DNA of 10,378 bases, taken from Verrucomicrobiales bacterium. GTDB taxonomy: Bacteria; Verrucomicrobiota; Verrucomicrobiia; Verrucomicrobiales; DEV007. Under the pieces are notes generated by a model. The model was not told where the DNA came from, searched no databases, and saw nothing but the letters and a program-made list of their open reading frames with translations. The translations under genes and the position numbers were made by a program. Positions 9,001-10,378 of the stretch are shown piece by piece; positions within the stretch are counted from its first letter, which is position 1, and each line of letters begins with the position of its first letter. The stretch spans positions 1-10,378 of the forward strand of contig JACETS010000084.1 of NCBI GenBank assembly GCA_013911195.1. Reading direction: 5' to 3'.

Positions 9001-10378
9001 CAGTCTTTATCACCATCAACTTCTATTTTACCACTAAATTTATCGGAGATGCTTTTTGTGACAGTTGTATCAGTGCCGCTAGGTACATCACTAGACGGGA
9101 TATCACTGAAAGCGATTGGCACTCCTCTTTCAGTTAACCAAGGTCCCCAATTTGCCACCGGTCCTCCACCGCCAGTCACGACGTACTGACCGGTTCCAAT
9201 ACCTTCATAATTAGGCCAGTAAGTTGGCGATCCTGATGAAATTACTAGGTAATAATATCCAGCCTCTGAGGGTTTGTATTTTAATTTTCCATTTAACCCC
9301 TTGCCGTTATCATTTTCTTCTCCAATTGCCCAGTCTTGACCGTCCTTCTGCAATCCTATTTGTGTGTCGGGGAATTCACCGCCAACCTCAAATTCATACC
9401 ATCTCTCTACATTTAAATAAACTTTGATGTAGTCGACATCACCATCAAAATTTAACTTACCAGTAAAGTTTTTGAAGCTATAATTTTCGTCAATGATACC
9501 GTAATCAACAGTCGAGGCATCCACTTGTCCTTCGGTGGGAGCATCGCCACCAGAGCTTTGAGGTTTCACTGTATCCCCGTTAGGTTCAACATCTATGAGA
9601 GTGCCTGCGTCGGTAATAAAAGTGTCAGCCGGAACCTGCTCGGCAATAATGTTAAAAGTACCAAATAGAAAATCGAGGTTATAAGCAGTGCCGGTTCCTC
9701 TTCCAAAGAAATCTAACAAGTAGTATCCAGTTGTTTTTGGTGTAAAAAATATTTCAGCGTCATCACCCATAAAGTCTCCATTATCGTTTCCTGCGAGCGA
9801 ATCATACAAAAGGCCACCAGCCTTTGTTCTGTTCATTCTATTATTAGTGAGATTAATGCCACTTATCTCTATAATTTCTTGAGCTGATGCATCAAAAAAT
9901 ACATTGATCGAATTACCTTCTGAATCCTCTGATATAGGAATTAAATTCCCACCACCACCTAATTTCTTTGCGTTATTAATGGCGTTTGCTATTTGAGCGG
10001 TGGTGCTAGTGCCATTACTTGCAACGTGAATATTAAGTTTAGTATTAACTATGTCGTAATTTGCGTAGGGATTTTGCCCATCATTAATGTCGGGGAGGAT
10101 CTCAAATGACATTTCCCAATCCAAACCAATTTCAGATGAAATTCCGTTCCCTGTGGGAGTACCGTTATCACTCACTTTGAATGGAATGCTGTCACCATTG
10201 ATTTCCAGTAAGTACTCAACAGCAGTATTCTCGGTTCCTACTTTTGTGCGTGACCTGTTCAAATTCGTGTTAGCAGGTACTAAGGTGGGAACATTAGATT
10301 CAACACCAATTCTAAAGGTTGAATTGTCATCTTGAGTGGGTTCGGCATCATTGGCGCTGTAGAGCCAAGATCCGGTAT
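63..10378 (-). CDS. Giant modular surface/secreted protein with calpain-type (C2) cysteine protease domain; 5' end beyond window
   Basis: One uninterrupted frame of 3437 visible codons ends in TAG at 63-65. It stays open to the right edge: upstream of the TTG at 10260-10262 the same frame reads on as ...SANDAEPTQDDNSTFRIG..., so that TTG is internal and no signal peptide can be seen. The order is: unknown N-terminal part, about ten PPC-type modules with three inserted beta-repeats, calcium-loop-like segments, calpain protease domain, Trp-rich C-like domain, two InlB B-repeats, LamG jelly roll, BspA-type LRRs, DUF5011-like Ig fold, two GWNLV modules and a beta-rich tail. The catalytic Cys, His and Asn are all present. 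No membrane segment is visible and cysteines are very scarce, which fits an extracellular protein. The likely role is adhesion or macromolecule binding combined with proteolysis at the cell surface; this is inference from domains. The substrate and the export route are unknown. No frameshift or internal stop is present. Confidence 0.95.
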   Translation of the reverse strand, partial: TGSWLYSANDAEPTQDDNSTFRIGVESNVPTLVPANTNLNRSRTKVGTENTAVEYLLEINGDSIPFKVSDNGTPTGNGISSEIGLDWEMSFEILPDINDGQNPYANYDIVNTKLNIHVASNGTSTTAQIANAINNAKKLGGGGNLIPISEDSEGNSINVFFDASAQEIIEISGINLTNNRMNRTKAGGLLYDSLAGNDNGDFMGDDAEIFFTPKTTGYYLLDFFGRGTGTAYNLDFLFGTFNIIAEQVPADTFITDAGTLIDVEPNGDTVKPQSSGGDAPTEGQVDASTVDYGIIDENYSFKNFTGKLNFDGDVDYIKVYLNVERWYEFEVGGEFPDTQIGLQKDGQDWAIGEENDNGKGLNGKLKYKPSEAGYYYLVISSGSPTYWPNYEGIGTGQYVVTGGGGPVANWGPWLTERGVPIAFSDIPSSDVPSGTDTTVTKSISDKFSGKIEVDGDKDWYKYSLEKGKIYRWVLSKIDAPKPSLTLRDDTGEILEESSITNYSGAGTTDESTIVFIAPYTGDFFLEAYSNEDIDENQANLATGSFNLSAKELSDDFGGDVIYPDDDGWPGRTRSDGRSPWIPASYDFTDAGYLQAGKRVSGTFYAGPGEGIGAKDNRDFDFFGIDMLAQNNYSFNIFGTSEHSLGDDYARLVLFDSDGVLVDGDVGNGSLGLENITPVADGYYYLRASSANDFNDLMGYTIYSNFFSDDYSDNRNTLGILTTTSPTSGNLDAKGDTDWIRVDVEAGKRYQFKIDLTDVNNSDYTAPLGSWLKLNGPQVPSNYWLQRSLSGIGSQENAYTREIGHTPAESYKFPALDADGVNSIGAIITYEDKDWIAADLKEGRVYQINVVGRPSNLNQALADPKFSIYGPDGQFIKNANNNAGVSSSHQGTKFKDAEMLFTATETGTFYFQVEAETTTPQASIIADGAKTDGATSINVDPMGDYLRVGTIINFNSGATFTLSQEALVTQTTLTGTLSGNIADDEEAYYSVYVATADASEGDSTIQINPLSTIIEKGTTIIFANGSTFEVSEEAQKEATTLSGKLSGDISTNESGYTFITGRYKIGMVELPTGIISQHYHGVSENEQEIIIDWTPRYTAPYFVEIGTHWGAKGGYNISMAELDNLAANDTIGETKDTATPYTFGEKITSVMDYGGDRDWYSVQMIPGESYKIELDGDTNLSYSRQSPLIRVYDEYGKPKGDLWKWKYDRKWGKPGGAYDDDARSSTYVYSVPQNRFENDNEPRNFYLEASSNITGNIDFTVTHVLDDQKENMSTSGVIEVGGTASGTWEKHVEDGANEDLLWGTHGGDGDWFKTNLVAGNTYKIDIMTHHFHRPSIKLFTESGVYFRDNQKYIHGNHDSSVWIETIKDGHAQMTFTANRTGVFFIDAWNTKSWGIEEGGTGNIIYDLSLVHIADDVLSSMDTTQTLLSIKSDGEATDGATSINIDALVFQTNDSTGATNSNAMLDVGSVVNFAGGGTFTLSQKALNGHTTLNGSLTGNIADNEKGFSENQATLERKNDRDWFKVKLEEGSVYEFNLIGNSLKDPELRIRDSHGKQLFYNDHINGWWNPKITYTANETGVYYVDVAGIDAGSYRVKWTNTWTPPEPLDSNDPTKFVGSEVEVPSGQATEFLNNATEHTVGNFIQDEIKLENNRKWYKMNLQQTRAYRFEQYGDSMQAPSMFIRDKNGVPVFPPPKKDKARSTGEKLVLNYDAPSTGVYYLDAGGFWSDGYQLNDSGRISGVPIGTFTIKSYDLGEATERALSWDTNIDGVLNDDDTFDKATPTNIIIGAQDTSGQIEYATFRDLYSASLTEGATYRFRISGALVNGDVDRGVKTRLFLHDSSGELLNTMTDADLDYKATNSGTYYIAVGATTGQVTGTNFRPNGVPYAYDLKLIQKRAPKTLPSASWLSQLSVISSDIADAVISGNSDGKLDRAELIAILDKVKVDGITEAELTDLRILVANYKELGLTNYLVTILDNLANGDPANQYYTGRKDSNLGNTARQNIGNLYPGSSEQRVQRLINKWFRGLDSPATPKLYVYLDLPLFFNDARATDIRQGSLGDCYLLSSLSAVAESTIASIDGRYPSVYPGDMFIDNEDNTYGVRMYDNYGAERWVTVDKYVPGYRSTDLRNVSTVDGETWAMMAEKAYVQLNESDNIGQDGTNRYGIGNHFGIAGGSAVMALSHITGQEASYKFISEKTDDNGDFGKAWLIAQIEAKLPLVFSTSAPCPLASSKGVKRKHTYTYESYGVVEGNNETQAGRFFLRNPWGNTHANVTWEDLKELGSNVAYLDGSRTKMTRIDPTDSAFSASDAASGQGGSNNDSGLTVVETTGSTSLYYDNQQRLYAGSNANNAQKLSINGESIQLETAGRKATSVANINGTNQLLWKKTTTKAIQVMSFNSAWQFVSSGNEIDENANDYLTTQQSFDTGDQNNIVTLTVNTTGGGAANFIASHGQGATTTVTAIPAAGEVFTGWEGDASGSDNPLTITMNSDKTITAMFSAIPSFTLTVNASNGTVDYSDSHLEGATTTITATPAAGYVFTGWEGDASGSDNPLTITMNGDKTITALFTDKPPFPAVTAFFDFEDHSGSSIADKGNNGLNASIIYPNEITIGGSGAPNGSTPTTGADFQGGFLNVTGADLSGIINDVDGQNSYTMSAWIKPSDLSEERFLFGQTEEGIHNGIRNGGFLHQAHWGDDTDGVTDLSTLNGEWIHAAWVYDGATDVGTIYLNGVVDWSGDKRAPNGRGSLVIGARDGGGATYLGMVDDIAVWNEVLDSSQIAELAAGQSPINASSQGNTGQDPNDQVPSFLQYTVIGDSVTITGCDTSATGELLIPANIEGKPVTKIGFEAFKESSLTSISIPSSVTDISERAFYKSTSLTSISIPEGVTTIKKDTFFECTSLTSITIPNNVTIIGDWAFYKCTSLTSVTIPDSVTSIGDGAFFNCSGITSIIFSGNAPEIGNDVFTNIDNDTKITVSANSQGYGETFGGLSIVVLGGPTPDTTAPVITVTSGTDTVEQGSTWTDAGATSDTGETVTALGTVDTSATGTYTITYTATDASGNSGSAIRTVTVVASSSGETQTLNLKEGWNLVSLYVEADDMTTANVLAPLQDKLLQVKNLTQSYDPSNPSFLNTLSSLNVKDGYWLNVSEDVSLDVQGQVPMGASINVKSGWNLVGYPRLNGEAVANELTSLGSTVVQIKDLESSYDPNNPPFLNTLSTMAPGSGYWLNVDADGTWEVGTVVESQFRSFGAVNPQSDHSPEAKAGPSWGEAMVYPNLGATVLAKVSIQGKPVAKGGVVAAFVGNELRGMQDVVLDNGISYVTLNVNLTGAESVSYRVWNPDDHNEYLVSGTMLLELGSMYGKPELLELDALSFVGKPPQLFNITSEPFGFSFNSTVGRSYTVEVTRDFQRWKPLELFKGSGGEIRFTAKPTFSNKPQFFRIIVE
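66..270 (-). other. C-terminal tail, possible surface-retention or sorting segment
   Basis: The last ~68 residues: 'FGFSFNSTVGRSYTVEVTRD', 'FQRWKPLELFKGSGGEIRFT' and 'NKPQFFRIIVE'. The layout (G-x-x-Y-T-V-E-V-T/S-x-D-hydrophobic-x-x-W, G-G-x-x-x-F-T, then F-F-R-I at the very end) is one I associate with C-termini of large Verrucomicrobiota-type secreted proteins. There is no hydrophobic anchor, LPXTG motif or PEP-CTERM box. A role in sorting is inference. Confidence 0.45.
285..610 (-). other. C-terminal beta-rich domain, unrecognised
   Basis: About 105 residues: 'WGEAMVYPNLGATVLAKVSI', 'GGVVAAFVGNELRGMQDVVL', 'YVTLNVNLTGAESVSYRVWN' and 'LLELGSMYGKPELLEL'. The V-x-A-F-V-G-x-E-x-R-G strand pair resembles beta domains found near the C-termini of large secreted bacterial proteins, but I cannot name a family. 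Confidence 0.5.
680..902 (-). repeat. GWNLV module, copy 2
   Basis: It is a tandem copy of the preceding module: 'INVKSGWNLVGYPRLNGEAV', 'TVVQIKDLESSYDP', 'PPFLNTLSTMAPGSGYWLNV' and 'GTWEVG'. The 'SYDPxNPxFLNTLS' segment is conserved in both and the DNA there is also clearly related (771-790 versus 1017-1036), an offset of 246 bases. It supports an internal duplication. Confidence 0.7.
903..1151 (-). repeat. GWNLV module, copy 1
   Basis: About 83 residues: 'LNLKEGWNLVSLYVEAD', 'VLAPLQDKLLQVKNLTQSYD', 'PSFLNTLSSLNVKDGYWLNV' and 'VQGQVP'. A W-N-L-V-S/G opening followed by G-Y-W-hydrophobic-N/K recurs in large surface proteins of several bacterial groups, to my knowledge. I know no function. 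It is immediately followed by a second copy. Confidence 0.7.
1179..1397 (-). other. DUF5011-like Ig-fold domain
   Basis: About 73 residues: 'DTTAPVITVTSGTDTVEQGS', 'WTDAGATSDTGE' and 'GTYTITYTATDASGNSGSAI', ending 'RTVTVV'. This is the typical pattern of the bacterial surface Ig-like domain (D-x-x-A-P-V-I-T, E-x-G-x-x-W-x-D-x-G-A, G-T-Y-T-I-T-Y-T-A-T-D-x-x-G-N). It acts as a structural spacer. Confidence 0.85.
1410..1975 (-). other. BspA-type leucine-rich repeat domain (LRR_5-like)
   Basis: It opens with 'YTVIGDSVTITGCDTSATGE' and 'IPANIEGKPVTKIG', the usual cap of bacterial BspA-like LRRs. Repeats of the form L-T-S-I-x-I-P-x-x-V-T-x-I-x-x-x-A-F-x-x-C/S-x-S follow. The array ends with 'ITSIIFSGNAPEIG' and a short closing region. 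BspA-type LRRs mediate binding to proteins or cells in several bacteria. Confidence 0.9.
1485..1829 (-). repeat. 69-base (23-residue) LRR tandem repeats
   Basis: Repeat starts fall at 1829, 1760, 1691, 1622 and 1553, exactly 69 bases apart. The leading 'LTS' is encoded variously as TTA, CTA, CTG and CTC (the last repeat begins with ATA for Ile). The array is coding; the DNA has diverged although the protein period is perfect. Confidence 0.85.
2025..2670 (-). other. LamG/concanavalin-like jelly-roll domain
   Basis: About 215 residues: 'FFDFEDHSGSSIADKGNNGL', 'DFQGGFLNVTG', 'YTMSAWIKPSD', 'EWIHAAWVYDGA', 'TIYLNGVVDW', 'LVIGARDGGG' and 'GMVDDIAVWNEVLDSSQIAE'. This is the Laminin_G_3-type pattern (S-x-W-I-K-P, W-x-H-x-A-x-V-Y-D, Y-x-N-G, I-G-x-R, G-x-V-D-D-x-x-V-W-N). 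Such domains commonly bind glycans or host/matrix polymers. The ligand is not predictable. Confidence 0.85.
2685..2889 (-). repeat. Divergent InlB B-repeat, copy 2
   Basis: It has the same pattern as copy 1: 'FTLTVNASNGTVDY', then 'VFTGWEGDASGSDNPLTITM', then 'KTITALF'. The central 20 residues are identical to copy 1, and the DNA copies are in register at a 207-base offset (about 2695-2775 versus 2902-2982) with mostly silent differences. This indicates a fairly recent tandem duplication or ongoing homogenisation. Confidence 0.85.
2892..3093 (-). repeat. Divergent InlB B-repeat, copy 1
   Basis: It runs from 'LTVNTTGGGA' through 'VFTGWEGDASGSDNPLTITM' to 'KTITAMF', the classic pattern L-T-V-x-x-x-x-G, G-A-T-T-T-V-T-A-x-P-A-x-G-x-x-F-x-G-W-x-G, D-K-T-I-T-A-x-F. 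These are extracellular beta-grasp spacers of bacterial surface proteins (PF18998-like). Confidence 0.85.
3150..3416 (-). other. Probable Trp-rich C-type beta domain
   Basis: About 90 residues after a Ser/Gly/Asn-rich linker: 'VVETTGSTSLYYDNQQRLY', 'NGTNQLLWKKTTTKAIQVM' and 'SFNSAWQFVSSG'. The V-x-E-x-x-G-S-x-x-L opening and the later L-W-K and W-x-F strands resemble the Trp-rich C-terminal domain family first noted in Synechocystis (PF07483). That is a tentative assignment; the usual second Trp is replaced. Confidence 0.45.
3500..4290 (-). other. Calpain-type (peptidase family C2) cysteine protease domain
   Basis: Residues about 2030-2292. The catalytic Cys motif 'DIRQGSLGDCYLLSSLSAVA' is near-canonical for calpains; the Cys codon is at 4197-4199 (residue 2060). 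'GETWAMMAEKAYVQLN' matches the conserved E-x-W-x-x-x-x-E-K-A-Y helix, and 'GGSAVMALSHITG' the following G-G motif. The active-site His is in 'KHTYTYESYGV' (codon 3666-3668, residue 2237), where animal calpains have G-H-A-Y. The Asn is in 'FLRNPWG' (codon 3591-3593, residue 2262). C-to-H and H-to-N spacings (177 and 25) are close to those of animal calpains. All three catalytic residues are present, so an active thiol endopeptidase is likely. Calcium dependence cannot be judged here. Confidence 0.92.
4290..4685 (-). other. Helical region preceding calpain, with degenerate EF-hand loop
   Basis: About 130 residues, predicted mostly helical: 'SGNSDGKLDRAELIAIL', 'DGITEAELTDLRILVANY', 'LANGDPANQYYTG' and 'RVQRLINKWFRGLDSP'. 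The segment at 4578-4613 (S-x-N-x-D-G-x-L-D-x-x-E) looks like an EF-hand loop with Ser in place of the first Asp. From memory, segments of this kind (a DG-x-x-x-x-x-EL helix, GDPAN, a KWF-x-G-x-D motif) recur directly upstream of bacterial calpain-like domains. It is therefore probably an integral part of the protease unit. Confidence 0.6.
4690..5043 (-). other. PPC-type module 10 (divergent)
   Basis: It contains 'YATFRDLYSASLTEGATYRF', 'TRLFLHDSSGELL', 'LDYKATNSGTYYIAVGA' and 'PYAYDLKLIQKRA'. The core D-x-D-W is F-R-D-L, the most diverged of the series, but the order of the remaining strands is intact. It is the last module before the protease region. Confidence 0.65.
5058..5093 (-). other. 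Dockerin/EF-hand-like calcium loop
   Basis: The 12 residues 'DTNIDGVLNDDD' fit the loop D-x-N-x-D-G-x-hydrophobic-x-x-D-D, with acidic or Asn ligands at positions 1, 3, 5 and 12 and Gly at 6. The loop lies in the linker between PPC modules 9 and 10. Calcium binding is inferred from the pattern only. Confidence 0.5.
5125..5478 (-). other. PPC-type module 9
   Basis: It contains 'IKLENNRKWYKMNLQQTRAY', 'PSMFIRDKNGVPVFPPPKKD', 'LNYDAPSTGVYYLDAGG' and 'IGTFTIKSYDLG'. The acidic residue next to the core Trp is replaced by Lys (N-R-K-W instead of D-x-D-W), so a calcium site there is less likely than in other copies. Confidence 0.7.
5585..5861 (-). other. PPC-type module 8
   Basis: It contains 'LERKNDRDWFKVKLEEGSVY', 'PELRIRDSHGKQLF', 'KITYTANETGVYYVDVAG' and 'DAGSYRVKWTNTW'. 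All PPC elements are present in compact form (~92 residues). A Pro-rich linker follows. Confidence 0.8.
5862..6098 (-). repeat. Inserted beta-repeat, copy C
   Basis: A 79-residue module between PPC modules 7 and 8: 'ATDGATSINID', 'DVGSVVNFAGGGTFTLSQKA', 'TTLNGSLTGNIADNEKGF'. It is closer to copy A than to copy B, and carries an extra ~14 residues ('FQTNDSTGATNSNA') between the first and second strands. DNA similarity to copy A is visible around 5885-5970 versus 7435-7520. Confidence 0.65.
6135..6540 (-). other. PPC-type module 7
   Basis: It contains 'THGGDGDWFKTNLVAGNTYK', 'PSIKLFTESGVYF', 'AQMTFTANRTGVFFIDAWN' and 'GNIIYDLSLVHI'. The middle of the module is rich in His ('THHFHRP', 'YIHGNHDSS'). 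Confidence 0.75.
6580..6957 (-). other. PPC-type module 6
   Basis: It contains 'MDYGGDRDWYSVQMIPGESY', 'SPLIRVYDEYGKPKG', a Lys/Trp-rich loop ('WKWKYDRKWGKPGG') and 'RNFYLEASSNITGNIDFTVT'. The Lys/Trp/Arg-rich loop is strikingly basic in an otherwise acidic protein and could be a ligand-contacting surface. Confidence 0.7.
7013..7202 (-). other. PPC-like half-module after the insert
   Basis: It reads 'GRYKIGMVELPTG', 'EIIIDWTPRYTAPYFVEIG' and 'KGGYNISMAELD'. This matches the second and third parts of a PPC sandwich (G-x-Y-x-hydrophobic strand, T-x-x-Y-F-V-E-hydrophobic strand, G-G-Y-x-hydrophobic strand) but lacks the opening D-x-D-W strand. Beta-repeat B sits exactly where that strand would be. 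Confidence 0.5.
7206..7400 (-). repeat. Inserted beta-repeat, copy B
   Basis: A 65-residue module in direct tandem with copy A: 'ASEGDSTIQINPLS', 'IEKGTTIIFANGSTFEVSEE', 'TTLSGKLSGDISTNESGY'. It is the most divergent of the three copies, yet every framework position listed for copy A can be matched. Confidence 0.6.
7401..7610 (-). repeat. Inserted beta-repeat, copy A
   Basis: A 70-residue module: 'DGATSINVD', 'RVGTIINFNSGATFTLSQEA', 'TTLTGTLSGNIADDEEAYY'. It shares its framework with copies B (immediately following) and C (5862-6098): G-A/D-T/S-x-I-x-I/V, a hydrophobic-G-T-x-I-x-F strand, G-x-T-F-x-L/V-S-x-x-A, T-T-L-x-G-x-L-x-G-x-I. Similar short beta-repeats occur in phage and bacterial surface proteins, but I cannot name a family. 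Confidence 0.65.
7620..7917 (-). other. PPC-type module 5, followed by inserted beta-repeats
   Basis: It contains 'ITYEDKDWIAADLKEGRVYQ', 'PKFSIYGPDGQFI' and 'AEMLFTATETGTFYFQVEAE'. The expected closing G-x-Y-x-hydrophobic strand does not follow. Instead two beta-repeats (7206-7610) begin directly, and 'ITGRYKIGMVEL' appears only after them. The insert either displaces the last strand of this module or separates two modules. Confidence 0.6.
8008..8217 (-). other. PPC-type module 4, truncated
   Basis: It opens normally with 'LDAKGDTDWIRVDVEAGKRY' and a 'GSWLKLNG' strand. It then runs into 'YWLQRSLSGIGSQENAYTRE' without the F-T-A-x-x-T-G-x-Y-Y strand or a closing strand. The next module starts only ~30 residues later. 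The second half of the sandwich is missing or too divergent to see. Confidence 0.55.
8251..8603 (-). other. PPC-type module 3
   Basis: Residues 592-709. It has 'AKDNRDFDFFGIDMLAQNNY', 'ARLVLFDSDGVLV', 'ADGYYYLRASS' and 'MGYTIYSNFFSDD'. The usual Trp of the D-x-D-W motif is Phe, and T-G before the Tyr-rich strand is D-G. Otherwise the order of strands follows the PPC pattern. Confidence 0.65.
8712..9053 (-). other. PPC-type module 2
   Basis: Residues 442-555. This is the clearest copy: 'VDGDKDWYKYSLEKGKIY', then 'PSLTLRDDTGEIL', then 'IVFIAPYTGDFFLEA', closing with 'ATGSFNLSAKEL'. All elements of the PPC consensus appear in order (D-x-D-W-Y, G-x-x-Y, a P-x-L-x-L-x-D-x-x-G strand, F-x-A-x-x-T-G-x-F-F-hydrophobic-E, G-x-F-x-L). 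A 40-50 residue linker rich in Asp, Gly, Pro and Trp separates it from module 3. Confidence 0.8.
9171..9482 (-). other. PPC-type module 1
   Basis: Residues 299-402. The module opens with 'FDGDVDYIKVYL' (the D-x-D-aromatic core of PPC domains), continues with a W-Y-E-F-E-V strand and 'AGYYYLVIS', and closes with 'GTGQYVVTGG'. PPC domains (PF04151 type) are compact beta-sandwiches usually flanking secreted peptidases and often calcium-binding or removed on maturation. A Gly/Trp/Pro-rich linker follows before module 2. The assignment rests on the spaced motifs, without an alignment. Confidence 0.7.
9632..10376 (-). other. N-terminal visible part: unrecognised module ending in a PPC-like half
   Basis: Residues 1 to about 248. 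I do not recognise the first ~200 residues. They include a polar stretch, a 'TAQIANAINNAKKLGGGG' segment (an amphipathic T-A-x-I-x-x-A-I-N helix followed by a glycine run) and a strand 'INVFFDAS'. The last ~45 residues (9632-9769) read 'AEIFFTPKTTGYYLLDFFG' and end in GTFNI. This is the second half of a PPC sandwich (hydrophobic strand, T-G-Y-Y-hydrophobic, closing strand). The opening strands of that module are not obvious, so the unknown segment may be an insertion into it. Confidence 0.45.

Noticed and set aside
10260..10262. TTG as translation start
   Set aside because: The frame is open upstream to the window edge with coherent protein sequence, and there is no Shine-Dalgarno-like sequence before it.

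Overview
The window is almost entirely one protein-coding gene, read on the minus strand. The frame is open from the right-hand edge (first complete codon at 10376) to a TAG stop at 63-65. That is 3437 visible codons, with the true N-terminus lying beyond the window. Residue numbers below count from that first complete codon. No tRNA, rRNA, CRISPR array, insertion sequence or second complete gene is visible. The 62 bases beyond the stop hold no recognisable terminator and only a weak hint of a following start codon.

The product is a giant, mosaic, presumably secreted or surface-attached protein. From N to C it carries: an unrecognised glycine-rich start; a long array of about ten or more PPC-type (bacterial pre-peptidase C-terminal) beta-sandwich modules, interrupted by three copies of a 65-79 residue beta-repeat; a dockerin/EF-hand-like calcium loop; a helical region with a degenerate EF-hand loop; a calpain-type (peptidase C2) cysteine protease domain with Cys2060, His2237 and Asn2262 all present; a probable Trp-rich C-type domain; two divergent InlB B-repeats; a LamG/concanavalin-like jelly roll; BspA-type leucine-rich repeats with a 23-residue period; a DUF5011-like Ig fold; two tandem 'GWNLV' modules; and a C-terminal beta-rich tail ending in RIIVE.

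The gene probably works as one extracellular machine. The PPC, InlB, LamG and LRR modules are typical of adhesion or glycan/protein binding, and the calpain domain would provide a protease carried on that scaffold. Substrate, processing and anchoring cannot be read from sequence alone.

The organism is most likely a Gram-negative marine-type bacterium, with Verrucomicrobiota or a related PVC lineage as my best guess. This rests on the C-terminal tail style (a Y-T-V-E-V-T-x-D-F-x-x-W segment, then an FFRI ending) and on the module mix. It is inference and no marker gene is present. Base composition is uneven: the last ~1.1 kb of the gene (about 66-1150) is clearly richer in G+C than the rest, suggesting a separately acquired or separately constrained C-terminal cassette.
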